NCBI GenBank assembly: GCA_029449245.1
Contig: JANATF010000002.1
Coordinates: 620,001 to 684,000, forward strand
Origin: Mortierella alpina
Lineage: Eukaryota; Mortierellomycota; Mortierellomycetes; Mortierellales; Mortierellaceae
Length of the DNA stretch: 64,000 nucleotides
Direction of reading: 5' to 3'
Made by a program: the position numbers and the translations under genes. A model generated the notes under the pieces. That model was not told where the DNA came from. It ran no database searches and saw only the letters and a list, made by a program, of their open reading frames with translations. Shown here one piece after another: positions 1 to 12,025 of this stretch; position 1 is the first letter of the stretch; each line of letters starts with the position of its first letter.

Positions 1-21
1 GTAAGGATTGCGAAGACCGGA

Positions 22-735
22 GTGCAGCTGATGAATCCGCCACGCCTGCGCCGTGGCAGTCCAAAAGACGCAAATATGGAGGAGCGGTTCCAAAGCCTAG
101 TGGTTTGGATCAAAACCTGTGCCAAGGAAGGTCATGATCCCGCGTTCACCAAGTGGATCTTGATGGAACTCTGTACTACCCCTGGCACCAAGAAACGCGT
201 ATTCCACGCTGTGTTCCAGTGCCCTTTCCCTGCGGACACCGAGCGCCTCTTTGTACTCAAGGAGTCATGGCTCGATGATAGCACCCTGGAACATTGTCTT
301 GGACTACTTTCGCAGCCGGTACGGTGGTGACCGCAATATCTTTGTGCCTGTCACCAAGATGTTGCTTTGGATGAGGGACGCCAAAGAAAATGGATAATGG
401 ATTTGATTCCAACTGGCACTTGGGCGGAATGCAGTCTGGAGTTGTCCAGCAGGCTTTCGCCATTGTACCTTCCGGAAACCATTGGAGCTCGCTTTGCATT
501 GATTTCGCAAGGTGCAAGGTCTTCTTCGGGGATTCATTGAACAACCAGTTGCCGTGCACTGTGCGTGAGGCTATTGTTAAATGGCTAGGATACTGCAAGG
601 TCGACTTGGTCAAATTGGACCCCTGTATTCGCAAGATGGCCGTACCTCAACAGCCTTCTACAAGCGGCTCCTGTGGTGTCATTGCATGAAACGCCATCGT
701 GCGAGCACTCAATCCAGCTGTTTCCTGCTGGTCAT
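22..735 (+). pseudogene. Ulp1-like (C48) cysteine protease remnant, probably transposon-borne
   Basis: Three reading-frame pieces in order resemble one Ulp1/SUMO-protease-like domain. Positions 22-330 end near a WLDD motif, the usual entry to the Ulp1 fold. The reading then shifts frame and stops at 395-397. Positions 390-689 carry the His-Trp pair followed by ID and GDS (catalytic His and Asp region) and then a Gln-rich stretch leading to GSCGV (catalytic Cys). A TGA at 688-690 is followed in the same frame by NAIVRALNP, which continues the conserved C48 helix. At least two frameshifts and one in-frame stop mean it is not functional as it stands. The start is cut or lost at the window edge. 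In fungi and plants such domains are often carried by Mutator-like transposons, and the next feature fits that. Seen: motifs and breaks. Inferred: transposon origin. Confidence 0.6.
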
Positions 736-888
736 AGAGCAGGGCTCCTTGTCACCGCTTGCGTCTCCTACAACTTTTAACGGGATATCCAGAGTTATGA
801 AAAGAACAGAAGGCGATTACCGGATCATAGACGGTGAAGGACATCTGCTTACCTTTATCTCCCTATCTAAATCGTTCAGTCTTCACAA

Positions 889-1600
889 GTGATTGAGAGC
901 CTCATGTCTGGTGGGATCCATTCCTGCAGTATGGCAAGCTCAAGTGAAGTGTTGATGGAAGAGAAAGCAGCGCTCTCGCAGCCGTTGTACAAGGAGAGCC
1001 ATCATCTGCCTGAACAGCAGGTCCATGTGTTGGATGTTGAGAGATGTAAAAAAAGCGACGGGAAGAGGGTATCGTGGAAGAATATACCTCCATATCCAAC
1101 TAGCTCCAACACCCACGCCAACCCTGCACAAGAAGTTCAAGAGATAACCGAGTTTCATGATTGTCACCATGGCCAGGAGCGAGCCATGACTTCAAGTGGC
1201 GAAGATGAGTCTGTCTTCAATGTCGAGGCTACTGTACAGCTCTAGGACGACAAGAACGTTACCGTGCCCCCTAATAGTCAAGAGGATATCGCCGACCATA
1301 AGCCGGCACTTACATCAAGGGATGATGTGGATGAAGCGGGACTCGACCTCAACAGTCGATTCATTCGCAGAGATGCTGACAACAATTGAGTGGGTGTTGA
1401 CAGGAAATGGCGACCCAGCGTCGGACAGCAGTTCAAGGACTTCGAGAAAACACAGTATATGCTCCAAGAATGGGCATTGAACAACCTTTTTGAGATCGTA
1501 ATAGGTTCCTCCAAAAACCTTGCAGTGGACTGCAAAAGAAGGTGTCGCATGAAGTTTCAAACACAATCCATGATGCAATAACACATGCGTGCGCGCAGTT
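889..1600 (+). pseudogene. possible Mutator-like transposase N-terminal remnant
   Basis: A single frame from 889 is interrupted by TAG (1243-1245) and TGA (1387-1389) but otherwise reads on to a TAA near 1581. Its last part, about 1390-1580, contains a stretch of the form FKDF..TQ..LQEWALNN followed by DCK/CRMKF. That pattern resembles the FAR1/MuDR-type N-terminal DNA-binding region of Mutator-like transposases, which often travel with Ulp1 domains such as the one just upstream. No DDE catalytic core is visible. The assignment is weak because it rests on one motif; a decayed host gene is the alternative. Confidence 0.35.
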
Positions 1601-1769
1601 AACCTGAGGTGGCAAATATCCAGAAACATTCCAGTGCTCCAGGTACGGCCAGCCCAGGAAGCACCAAAGAAAGGAGGAGAGGGAAAAGAACGATGCGATC
1701 GCGGGCAGGGCTGAAACTACTGTAGCTCGAGACCCGTCTACACAGCGCTGTGGATGTGGAGTCAGCCTT

Positions 1770-1992
1770 GTTGCATATCAGCCTTGGTCCAGTGAGCTCC
1801 ATCTCACCATCAGAGATGGAGCGCCTACGCCCTTGAGCGATAGAGCTGTAGACACTTACGCCCTTGAGCTCCATGATCGTTGTTAACTAATAGTTTACCC
1901 AGGTCCACGACCAAAAGTAATAAATACCCAATGTGTGGTTTCTCTGGAACGACATCTTATTCTCACCATCTTTCCATACAAAAAATCCACAT
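1770..1992 (+). repeat. LTR-tail-like repeat, copy A
   Basis: About 220 bp here recur with high identity at 10316-10541 in the same orientation. The right part (AATAAATACC..GTGTGGT..CGACATCTT..CTCAC) resembles the 3' portion of the 484-bp Ty3/gypsy LTRs at 21983 and 32601, including the polyadenylation-like AATAAA. I read it as a solo-LTR remnant of a related family. No matching left end or target duplication is obvious. Confidence 0.6.
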
Positions 1993-3275
1993 TTTTTTTT
2001 GGACGCAACATATTGACGACCCGGGTCGTCCAGACGACAATGGTAGACCCGGTCTACAGCTAAATTTTTCTGGGCGACTCAGGCCTACGACTCGATTTTT
2101 CTGGACGACCAGGGTCGTTTGATGAAAGTGTGGGACGACCCCTAGCTATGTATGTAGTTTACAATACTGTCGATGTCAACAGTATCAACTCCATTCACTG
2201 CTTGGAAAGGACAAGGTAGTATTTTATTTGCTTGTAATAAGTATAACGGACACTTCAGTGTGCGGCTAGCAACATCTATTCTTTGTGATCTTGCTGGACA
2301 GCGCATTGTGACCCTCACCACCACAGCGGCCCACACTAGAGAGCTGTTGCGAGTATTAGAAACACATATAGTTGGTACATATGAGATACCCTCCTTTTCA
2401 GCGATGCCATCTGGACCTTACTCGAAGTCTTTTGGCTCCAAGGACGGTGCACTGTAGTTGACTATTCGATCTTGGTTGTTGATGGAGGAGCTAGTGAAGT
2501 GATTGTGGAGTAATCCGGAGAGCCTATTTGTGCCTTTGTGCTTCATACGGAAATCCAGGGTATGTATAGGGTACAAAGTGTGGGCTTGACCCGTCGGCAT
2601 CACTCTCTGAGATCAAATGAGTCCATGGAGCTAATCAAAGTATATGCTGGTTTGATACCAGCGAAGTCCATGCCAACAGGGAGCTGCTGACACGCAGCGA
2701 AGGTCGTTTAAAGAAAAGTGCAAAACGTTAGGCGCGTCGAACGTGTTGGAAAGTAAAACTAAAATGCTTCAAGTAGGATTGGATACCACAAGCTGATGCT
2801 CTCAACCCAAAGAGCATCTAGTCTCCAACAATGTACCATCGTTTCGATATTTTCTAAGATATGTCCTCCTCACCGTTGATCAGAGCACGGAAAAAGAAAA
2901 GGCAGGATACAAATTGGCAGGGAAAAGTAAGTGCAGGCAAAGAAAGGGACTACACCCAAGGCGAATGTAACAGTAGTGAATGGTGGCAACCGGTATATAG
3001 AGCAGAGCAGCTAGGGCTTCTAATCGAATTTAAAACCTGTCAGCTATAATTTTTCCGATTCCCGGCAGATTTATAACTGACGGCACAATTCTAGAAATAC
3101 AACTCTTTTCCACCTACTAATCTAAAGTGTGCTACAGTATCAAAGCTGCAGCGAATAGCAGGAGAAGTACTTCTGACTGTAAAATCGTGCAATGAAGCAT
3201 GCTCTTTATCAAAGAAAAAAAGATGCAGGAGCAAGATGAATAGAATGTGATCCGTGCAAGGTCTCAATCGGAATG
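1993..3275. other. non-coding stretch with GACGAC/GTCGTC inverted motifs
   Basis: No open frame here resembles a known protein. Positions 2015-2030 form a perfect 16-bp palindrome (GACGACCCGGGTCGTC), and related GGACGAC/GTCGT motifs recur at about 2029, 2102 and 2131. That suggests part of a small transposon or regulatory repeat. The rest, to 3275, shows nothing I can name. Confidence 0.4.
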
Positions 3276-6200
3276 CTACGTTAAATTATAAGACGAGCCC
3301 TCAGCCTTGGGAACGGCCTGCTGCGAGGATCCTGTGATATGGGAGATGGAGGTTTTAAACACCTCCTGCATCAGGGCTGACTGCCTTTGAGTACTTGCAG
3401 TCAAGCCTCTGACCTGATCTTTGAGTTGCCTAATCTCGAGCATCAATTGTAACGACATCTGGTCACCATCTATCCTTCTGTTTGCGGCGGAGCGTGAACT
3501 TTCATGCGCGGCTAAGCTGGGCATATTATCTTCCGCTGGTAGAGTAGAGGAACCGCCCACAACAGTATTTTCCGCCGTGGAGGTATCGGGTTCTTGCTCT
3601 TGCGCGTGTGCGGCACGAGCATCCGAACTCTCATCATTATCCCGACTTATGGATGCATCCTCGTCAGTTGCCTTGGGGATCTGAGAGTCGCCGCTAGACC
3701 TTGTAGCACTTGTTGCAGCAACTTTGACTTCGGTCGATTCAGCAGATCGGGGAATGAGTTCCGCAACCTGAGCGATCGCGGCCCGTCTGTCTGTCCTGAT
3801 CCTGGACTTGCGTCCAAGCATAAGCTGTGTGTCCAAATCCGAGGCCTCTGAATCGTATCCATCATCAGGGCGGTGTTCCAGTTGCTGGTCTCCAAGATGC
3901 ACTGGACTGGTTGGGCTAGGCTGTGACATGCTGTGCTGGATGCGCTGTAGCTGGTCCAGCACTTTGGAAACTTGAGATGACATCTTCTCAATGGTTGGGA
4001 TATCTTCCTTATTTCTAAACTTGTCCCTGTACTCCTTCACCCGTGCAGCAGGTGCAGTATAGTAAATGTGCTTTGGGAACCAGTCATGTGTCTGCCTGAA
4101 TCCTGGTGAAGCGACCGAATGTCGCAAGAAATGGGTCATATTAGCTTTTCACCCTTGAATGAGATCCGCGACCCTTTCGAAAACTGTGGGCCAAAAATTG
4201 ATTCGTACCGGGAATGTGGAACGACATATTCTCTGCATTTTCAACGTATCGTAGACGGTTATCCAGCAGAACAAGGCGCCAGCTCTCATCACCCTTGCTG
4301 AAAGCGATATTGACCAAGGCTACAGGAGCAAGCAGAAAAACGAATGATTTAGAAAATGATTGAAAGTGAAATGGTCAAGCGTCATCCTTGAATCTGTCAA
4401 ACATGTTGCACTCTACCGATTAAAAAATTGATCATGAGGACGACTGTGAAGAAAAAATATATCATCATCATGACATGGAACGCCCAATCTTCGGTACCAA
4501 AGACGTCGCTGACAGGGTCGTATCTCCCGCCCTTTTACAAATGCAAATGATGGTCAGTGAGCAAAAGATATACTACGGAAAAAAGTCAATGCACAGATAT
4601 CAACTTCAGTCCAAGTCATTAGTTAGAACTGGTGGACTTACGATGAAGAAGTAAGTGCTCGAAACGGCCCCAAAGAAGTTCCTCGGGAAGATATATGGCG
4701 TAGGAGTACATCCATTCACTCCGCAGCCAAGAAGTAGGTGCAGGAGTGCTAGGGAGAAATACACAATGCCCAGTGCGAAGATGATGAAGAACAGTTGAAT
4801 CTCGCTTATCACCCGAAGGATGATCACCACGAACTTGCAGACAGTCTTGTTGATTCGGAGCTCGAAGAACTTTTGATAATGAACAATCAGATAGAGCGCG
4901 AATGGAGATATTAGTGAATATTCGTGGACGACGACTTGTTTGTAAGCGTTCGTATGTCGCTTTTCCTCTCTTACCAGATGGAAGAAGATAAAAACGATTG
5001 AAAAACTGATGGCTCTAGAGTGTCCGTCGACATTATCTTGTCTTATATCCACGATTTGCATGATACTGGCAACCATGGGCAGAGTGTATACCGCCAGGTC
5101 CAAGGCATTGTAGGGCGAACTAGTGGTTATAAAGAAGAATGGAGATTAGTCAGGAAGAGAGAGATAAATCAGATACATCAGTTAACATATTCTAAGCAGA
5201 AGTTTGCTTACGCAATGTATCGGCGCCAATTCTTGATACATTGGAGAAACTCCAGCCATAAGAAAACAGCAGCCAATACCGTAATGGCAACAAAGACTCC
5301 AAAGAGATCGCTTGGCTGGTCGTAGTAAACCTGCAAGAATGCCGATAGGATAATCAACAAATAGTACACGCACTGGATGGAGAAACGGGCAAGCCAAAGA
5401 GTGTATCCAAATGTGTTCCTGCGCATATTGAACAAATTGAGGATGTTAAAGGTATTGCCAGGATCTTCAGATCTATCGTGGACTATCAGGAATTCCATGA
5501 CCCTACCATTTGTATTCCACCAAGGCCTCCATAGCAGGATTGTCAAAATACTCAAGGCCATAATCGTAGACCTGGACATACTTGCGCACTCTCCACCAGC
5601 TTGTCATCAAGTGGAAAATAGTCTTGAGCCAGGTGGTTCTTCGAAATGGATCAGCACCCTTTGATGATGCAGCTTCGCCCTGTTGATCCCAGAGCATTGC
5701 AAAGGAAGCTTCGAATATCTCGTGCGTAAACCTGTCATGCAACGAGCTATGCTTTGCGGTGGACACTTGAAACTGTAGGATTGGATCGACATACTCTGTC
5801 AGCGGCAATGGACCCTGGGCCGCGCTCGCAGAGTCAAACGATGGCGCGAACTCTGCGAAATATCGGCGAAAGCTCGGTGCAAGAATAACACGATGGTTGT
5901 CAATGATGAGTGTCCTGTTTCTTGTTGGGATAAAAGCCGCTCGACGGCAGATATCGAGTGCAATGTCGGGGCAGAGCTCGATCAAGTCATCCATGCATTG
6001 AAAGAGTGGCCACAAGAAGTGGATATTCTTCTTCCTCTCGGCCCTTTCAAAGCAATAGTTCACCAGGATTACGACCAGATCAATGGCGAGGCGGTCTGTT
6101 CTCACTTTGGAGAGAAGGATTCCTATAGGATTCGATTCCTTGCGGTAGTCCCTCCTAGGAATCCAACGAACATGCTTCGAGGACATCATTCTCCGGAAAA

Positions 6201-9200
6201 AAAATGTATAGTACTTGTGATCCTCGGGCTTCCATTGGTGACAGAACGTTCCCATCAAAGAAGTCTCCAACTTGGCAGGATTCGGGTAACTATTAATGTG
6301 CTTGCCCAAGTACTTGAACACGGCCACTTGATTTCTCGCGTCTAGGACTCTGTAGGTCTCCATGAGGAAGGGGAGCCCTTCGAGGAACTGCGCGGAATGC
6401 TCCAAGCTGAAGACTTCAGAGGGCGCGATTGTAAGCGTTTCATCCAGAGGGTCGCTGGGATTCATTGTTTTCCTCAGATCCATAAAGAACTGTCGTTGAT
6501 GTCGACAGGTTGTGAAGTCCGCGAAGTGCTTGAAGGTTTGCTTGTGATCGCCAGAACCCGATTGTAGTCTCCACAGCGCTACAAGCTCACACGCTCCATC
6601 AGTTGTCTTGGGCAGGTCCCAAATCTGAATATAAAGGTCGGTCAAAAGAAATATCTGATCCCGAGCCTTAAGGATGCCTGTAGCCTTGAACTGCAGATGG
6701 AGTTTGGAAATATCGTCCTGCTCAGCTGGGGCGACCAATAGCAAGTCCCTTGGCGGTACACCGTGGGCTTCGACAGCCAATGCAATGGAGAAGAGGTCCA
6801 AGTCCAGCATGCCTTGAAATCGGATTGTTGGACGAATTTTCACCTTGAATCGCAATCCGTTGGGCGTTTCATGCTCCATAATGTTTCCCAACGATGCAGT
6901 GGAGATTCGGTCCTTGAGGCAACAGTCCGTGCATTCTTCATCCATTGGCCGCACTGGTTTGATTAGGACGTCTTTAAGCGCAATGATATCCAATTTCGAT
7001 CCCAAGCAAGCACTCAAAAGTTGATTTTCGCCAGCAGACGTACGATGGACAGCGTAGCCATTGAAGACCGTCATGAGGAAGGGCTCGACCTCGACGAGAT
7101 TGCGGGTGTCCAGGATATATCCATATTGACCAGGTCCAACCTCCTTTCGCCGTTGTGGAGTCTGCAACATCATCCGAGAATCTCCCTGAATGAAATGGAT
7201 ATGGATATTTGCCTCAAACAGGTCATCAGGCAGAAAACTATTGCACTCGATGCCAGAGTCCGTCTGATAGGTGGTGATGCCGAAGGGATGCGCTAATACC
7301 ATAATGGAACCGTCCTTAGAGAACTCGATGCCGTAGATGCCGTCGATTCTCTTTGACAGGTCGAGGTAGCTCACGAAAGTTCCAGAATCGATGTCCCAGA
7401 TGGACAGCGCGTTCTTGTGTCCCAGCCAAGCAAAGTACTTGGAGCGTACGCTATCGATTGTAACACGGTCCTGTCCAGGGCGTCTTTCCACCTTGAAATT
7501 TAGTGTATAGATATGCTCCCAGGTTCCGAAGGTGCTATAGACCATCACCGACAGACCATCGCAGGCAATGAATCGCTCATTCTTTTCGTCCTGCTTCCCT
7601 TCCGCTGTATCATGGAATTTACCGAATCCGATAAAGTCGACAAGCCCTTCAAATCTTTTGCCGGTACGAAACTTTGTTGAAGGTACAAGTTGCTGGGCTG
7701 TGGGGTGCTCTGTTGGGTTTGCGATAGCCACTGCAACGGAAGCGTTGTTGTTATAGTCGAACACGCTGAACGGCAAAGTGCCTTCCGAGACTTGCGTAGA
7801 AAACACAGCAACTTGCGATGCTTTCAGAGACAAAGAGATACCGAGATCTTGCAAAGTGGAGATACCGAGAATTGCCACAGCAGTGTCGCCAAGGATCCAT
7901 GGGATCGCCACCTGAGCACAGGGAGTCGAGTTGAAGAGCGGGGATGTACTGGCTGCACTTGTGGGAAGCAGTGTCCATAGGTCAACATGTGCATGCTTCG
8001 CTGTGTAGGAGAGCGTAGCAACATGCGAACCGGAAGCCGCGACGGAATATCGTTGAATCTTGACAGGACGCTCTGAGTCTGACTCTGGTTCATTCTTCTG
8101 CCGGACATCAATGGTCTGACGTGGCTTTCCGGCGCCCACGAGAACATGATCTATAAGGTCGAGGAGGCATTTAATACGCAGTCAGATACGCGTCATTACC
8201 CTCATTGGAAACCTTTTTTTGGCGGCGTGCAGGTTGATCTTGCATACCTTCGTGTCCAACTGAAGGGAAGCACGTTTGCAGCTCGATATAGTGCAGGATG
8301 ATACTTCCACTCTTTGGAGATTCAATCCCAAGCACGAAGAGCGCATCCATAATAGGATTAACTTCAAGTTGCCGATGCAACCTCAGTCGCGTGAAATTCT
8401 TTTTAGCTAGCATGCAAGTTTCCCCCAATGTTCAATCTGGATTAATATTGAACGCTTTCGATATTCGGCATGGAGACCATTTTGCTTTGGCAAATGCTCT
8501 ATGCACTTACGAATAGCAGCAATTTCCTCGTTGGATAATACGGTCTCAGACTACAAAAGGATTGTCATTAGGGAGATTTGGCATGAGCTCGAGTGCTATG
8601 GTGCTGAGTAGGTCAAGGCATCTCTATGGTATAGAACTATCTATACAAATACCTTGAAGAGATCGATTGAGAACATGAAGTGTAATGATTTAACGCTTTC
8701 AAGATCCAAACCATTGAGCGAGACGCACAGGACGACGTCATAAAGCCCGGGAGGTGTCTTGAGCGTGTCAAGACTCACCTACACGTACGTACAGAAGACA
8801 ATAAAACATCCCGATTGCCGTTAGCTTGTCTGAAATTCGTAGCGTCCCAACTATGAAGCTTGTCGGCTCTCACCATATAGCTGTCTTCAATCGTGACAGG
8901 AACAGCCTGCTCAATTGCACTAACGGATTTCAAAAGCAACAATGCATGCATTAATATGAAAGGCGTTACAATTGGTCATGACTGCGTGTAACAGGAACAT
9001 ACTCATCCAGCCCGACTTTTCCAAAGAACGCTTCCTGGTTGATTACATTGTACCATCTCTTGACTAGATAATCAGAATACCATAGTTGAGTCGTTTCATA
9101 GTATTAGGGAGGAGGAGGAGGATGGGCACATGCATCACTATACCTTTAGCAGGAATATTTTCAACTTACGTCGCTCCTGCGGGTCGTCGGCATGCATTTT

Positions 9201-9344
9201 AACTCGCCAGTCGTGCAACTCTGCAGGGTCTAAAGCCCGAGCTTTACCCACGCTTTCACGAACAGCTAGGCTCATTTTGGGAAAGTCAATATCACTGCTC
9301 TCCTCTGCTTCTTTCTCGTATCCGTTGAGACGAGGGTCGGACAT
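3276..9344 (-). CDS. beta-propeller (WD40-like) plus TRP-like six-TM cation channel protein, 12 exons
   Basis: My exon model on the minus strand is 9344-9144, 9058-9003, 8919-8874, 8778-8653, 8550-8511, 8406-8248, 8150-5507, 5418-5212, 5119-4642, 4531-4417, 4319-4209 and 4102-3276. The sum is 5,010 nt, or 1,669 aa in frame. The N-terminal ~210 residues form a small unrecognised domain. The long exon (about 210-1090) has repeated beta-strand signatures (LSIWDIDSGTFVSYL, TDLYIQIWDL) like a degenerate WD40 propeller and then a helical segment. The next three exons hold six hydrophobic segments: LARFSIQCVYYLLIILSAFL, LFGVFVAITVLAAVFLW, then YNALDLAVYTLPMVASIMQI, a fourth, a long fifth, and a sixth reading WAFHVMMMIYFFFTVVLMI. 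A loop between the fifth and sixth could be the pore. The tail is polar and ends in a coiled coil (about 1600-1650). The layout resembles TRP/Ion_trans channels, and membrane location is inferred. The 8406 exon start is the least certain. The start ATG at 9344 is the first in the frame. Confidence 0.8.
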
Positions 9345-10315
9345 GGCGCTTCGATTTGCGTTGATTGACTATCGAACTGGAGAGGCGGCAGTAAGATCAA
9401 CGGTGGGTAGTATTGAGAGGATCGTTGTCAGTAATGGGGTGAGGAAAAAAGAAATAATAAAGAGGCGTTTTATTTTGTTTCTCTTTGGCGGTTTTTCGAC
9501 AGAGGGCGAATATGCTGCTTTGCAAAGAGATGGTAAGGAATGATTCAACACCAGCGATCACTGGTGGCTGGATGGAGCCAATCCTATTGGGCCGATCAAT
9601 GCAACAAGGTTCAGTCTCATGCACGTCGTTTAAAAGCCCAGGTACGGGAAGAAATATGCCGCTGGGTACGCCGTACGCCGCGGAAGATTTCTCAAGCAGC
9701 ATTTCAGGAACCTCGGAGCACCCCAGGAGTAACGTCAGAGGACGAGGTTTACCTTTCTATTATACATCGGAGTCTGCTACGAAGAAGGTATGCCCAAATT
9801 TAAGATAAATCCGTCGTCGTTGTTGTTGCCTTCGTATTAGCCGATGCCCATAGAGCGGATAATAGCGTCGACATACTTCTTTGCAACACTCTGCCATGTT
9901 CCAGCGGCTGCACCTTCAGCTGTTCGACTGTTCTTTCAATGGCACGACGTACCGTCTTCCTTGGCTCCTTCACTTAGTCGCAGTCGCGCTTGTGGTCGCA
10001 TTTTCAGTCGTAGTTCTTGACAAAGTTGAGCCGCATACTTCCTGGGTGACCACAGTACTTTTCTGACAAGTCCTGACATACTGAGGTGCAGCCGAGCAAT
10101 AGCCGACTTCAGGGAACCAACTGAGGCATTTTCGATATTATATGAGTAGACAGAAATTACTGTTCGCACACCCCAGCACACCCAAACCGTGCGCTGTAAA
10201 AAACAAATTTTTTGGTCATTACGCGAAAGAGGAGACACACCCAGCCCTTAATAAGTAAAGAAATCAACATAGAATGCGATTCCATTCCACGTGATATGAG
10301 GGTCTGGATGCGAGT
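9345..10315. other. intergenic region upstream of the channel gene
   Basis: Several 60-107-codon frames overlap each other on both strands and none resembles a known family. About 9345-9480 should hold the 5' UTR and promoter of the minus-strand channel gene. The CACACCCAAA motif near 10180 also recurs around 35755 and, inverted, around 36330. Nothing else is recognised. Confidence 0.35.
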
Positions 10316-10541
10316 GTTGCATATCGGCCTTGGTCCAGTTAGCTCCATCTCACCATCAGAGATGGAGCGCCTACGCCCATGAGCACAAGAGCTGTAAACA
10401 CTTACGCCCTTGAGCTTCATGATCGTTGCTAACTAATAGTTTACCCAGGTCCACGACCAAAAGTAATAAATACCCAATGTGTGGTTTCTCTGGAACGACA
10501 TCTTATTCTCACTATCTTCTTTCCACACAAAAAATCCACAG
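10316..10541 (+). repeat. LTR-tail-like repeat, copy B
   Basis: Direct-orientation partner of 1770-1992, about 90% identical by eye. It ends at the same ACAAAAAATCCACA boundary, after which the two flanks differ completely. It keeps the AATAAA and CGACATCTTATTCTCAC signature shared with the gypsy LTRs. Interpreted as an independent solo-LTR remnant. Confidence 0.6.
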
Positions 10542-10912
10542 TATTTTTCAGAGACGACCATCCAGGCCCTCCACTGCGACGGCTGGTTGAACTTATTGGT
10601 GGTGATGAGATTGAGGAAGCTGAAGAAGTCGTTGAGGAGGCTGAGGTCCAGCCTACTATCGCTCATGAGATGGCAATTGAGACGGACTACACCAAGGTCG
10701 CCGAGGTGACCTCCACCACCACCACCACCACCACCACTTGCACCGAGGAGGTGTTTGTTGAACATGCCGCCTTGGAGACCGTTGTCGTTGAAGAGGACAA
10801 TGAACCTTTTGTATTAGAAATAGGGAGGCCACTTATTGGAGGAAAGAAAGGTGGTGGTTTTGGAATCTCTGCCAGTGCCATTGCTGCAGTGGTAGGTGCA
10901 TCACAAAAGTAA
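10481..10912 (+). CDS. hypothetical acidic protein starting inside an LTR remnant
   Basis: One open frame of 143 codons. The first ~20 codons come from the LTR-like copy B, so the real start may be a lost upstream exon. The middle is strongly acidic (IGGDEIEEAEEVVEEAE), followed by a poly-Thr run encoded by a CAC/ACC microsatellite. The end is glycine-rich (GGKKGGGFGISASAIAAVV). The codon before the stop overlaps a good donor (AAAA|GTAAGT at 10909), so a further exon is possible. No family recognised; it may be a gene truncated by the LTR. Confidence 0.3.
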   Translation: MVSLERHLILTIFFPHKKSTVFFRDDHPGPPLRRLVELIGGDEIEEAEEVVEEAEVQPTIAHEMAIETDYTKVAEVTSTTTTTTTTCTEEVFVEHAALETVVVEEDNEPFVLEIGRPLIGGKKGGGFGISASAIAAVVGASQK

Positions 10913-11007
10913 GTACCCAATGTGGTGTTTTGTACTGGAGTGGGGCTCAGGCACGTATGTACCTGAGTCGCACCTCCCTTTCTATTAAATTGAGCTGCAA
11001 GATCTAG

Positions 11008-11079
11008 TCGACTGAATTTTTCAGTCGATTTTACATTTGTGCACAACGTCAATGGCTTTTTTCGACTGAATTTCAGTCG
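11008..11079. repeat. pair of perfect hairpins sharing the stem CGACTGAA
   Basis: Positions 11008-11028 read TCGACTGAA-TTT-TTCAGTCGA, and 11063-11079 read CGACTGAA-T-TTCAGTCG. A further half-site (TTCAGTCGG) follows near 11089. They lie in non-coding DNA 0.2 kb left of a solo LTR. They could be transposon subterminal repeats; function unknown. Confidence 0.6.
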
Positions 11080-11251
11080 CAGAAGTCGTTCAGTCGGACA
11101 CTGTTACTGCTCATTAATACTTCTACCATTATTAAGAGTACCTGTGACCTGAACCCGGAGGAGTTATATATGCCCGACAGGTTCTGGTCCATAATAAAAC
11201 CTCTTGTTCTCGTTGATTCAGTTGACCAATCGGTTTTTTAAGTTTGCCCCT

Positions 11252-11744
11252 TGAGATTATCACACACCATAGTCCAGCAGTAGTACACAGAGATACGACG
11301 CGTCGACTATCGTAGACTCCTTAACAAAGAACAACGGGTCCAATTAAAGCAAGGAAAGTGCTTGCCTAGAGTATACAAAGAGTCATATCTAGAGAATTGC
11401 CTCCAGGTACCAATCATGGACCTTGCCAGCACGAACGATAAGAACCAGAAAAATGTTCCTGGGTCCGCATCAGTCATCCAGTACTCATATCATCTGGTAT
11501 TGGCTTGACCTCTAATAAGCAAACTACTGTAGGATTATGGCCAATCGTACAGAATCTACGATACGAGCCAGACTGTAGTCTTCCGCTATCCGTCTCTTTG
11601 CAATAGCCCCTTCATCTATCTCTCTACCCAACCTTGCATCTCTGTAGTAACAATAAAGGTGTATAAATACCGGTGTGTTGTCGGTGTGGACTCACATCTT
11701 TTTCTCACTTATTTTACCTACCACAAAACTCTCTTACACGCTCA
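11252..11744 (+). repeat. diverged solo LTR of the resident Ty3/gypsy family
   Basis: The sequence aligns along its length with the 484-bp LTRs at 21983-22466 and 32601-33084, with many substitutions. Shared blocks include ATCGTAGACTCCTTAACAAA, the AGTGCTTGCCTAGA block, GTAGTAACAATAAA, GTATAAATACCGGTGTGT and the terminal CTTACACG. No internal gag or pol follows, so it is a solo LTR. It is much older than the intact element. I see no matching 5-bp duplication at its ends, so the exact limits are approximate. Confidence 0.85.
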
Positions 11745-12025
11745 GTTGGTTCTTCCAGTCAATTCGAAAACAGTTTCAGTATGTCCTTAGAAGTCCTTAT
11801 AAAAACTACTCTGGAGAGGTCATTTGGGTCAACATTTTATTCTCGCTAAACCTTTCTTCCTTTGGTTCTACGGTAGTTGTCCAAATTCTTCAGGCTACTG
11901 AGTTGGTTCCAGCGATCATTTGCCACGCCTGCACATAGCATAACCCGTTGAATGGATTGAAAGCCCCACAGTTACTGGCATCTATACCACTGTCACAATA
12001 GCCTCGCCACCAAACAATGCGGGCC

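Noticed and set aside
5893-6345. 150-codon plus-strand frame
   Set aside because: Antisense shadow of the large exon of the propeller-channel gene.
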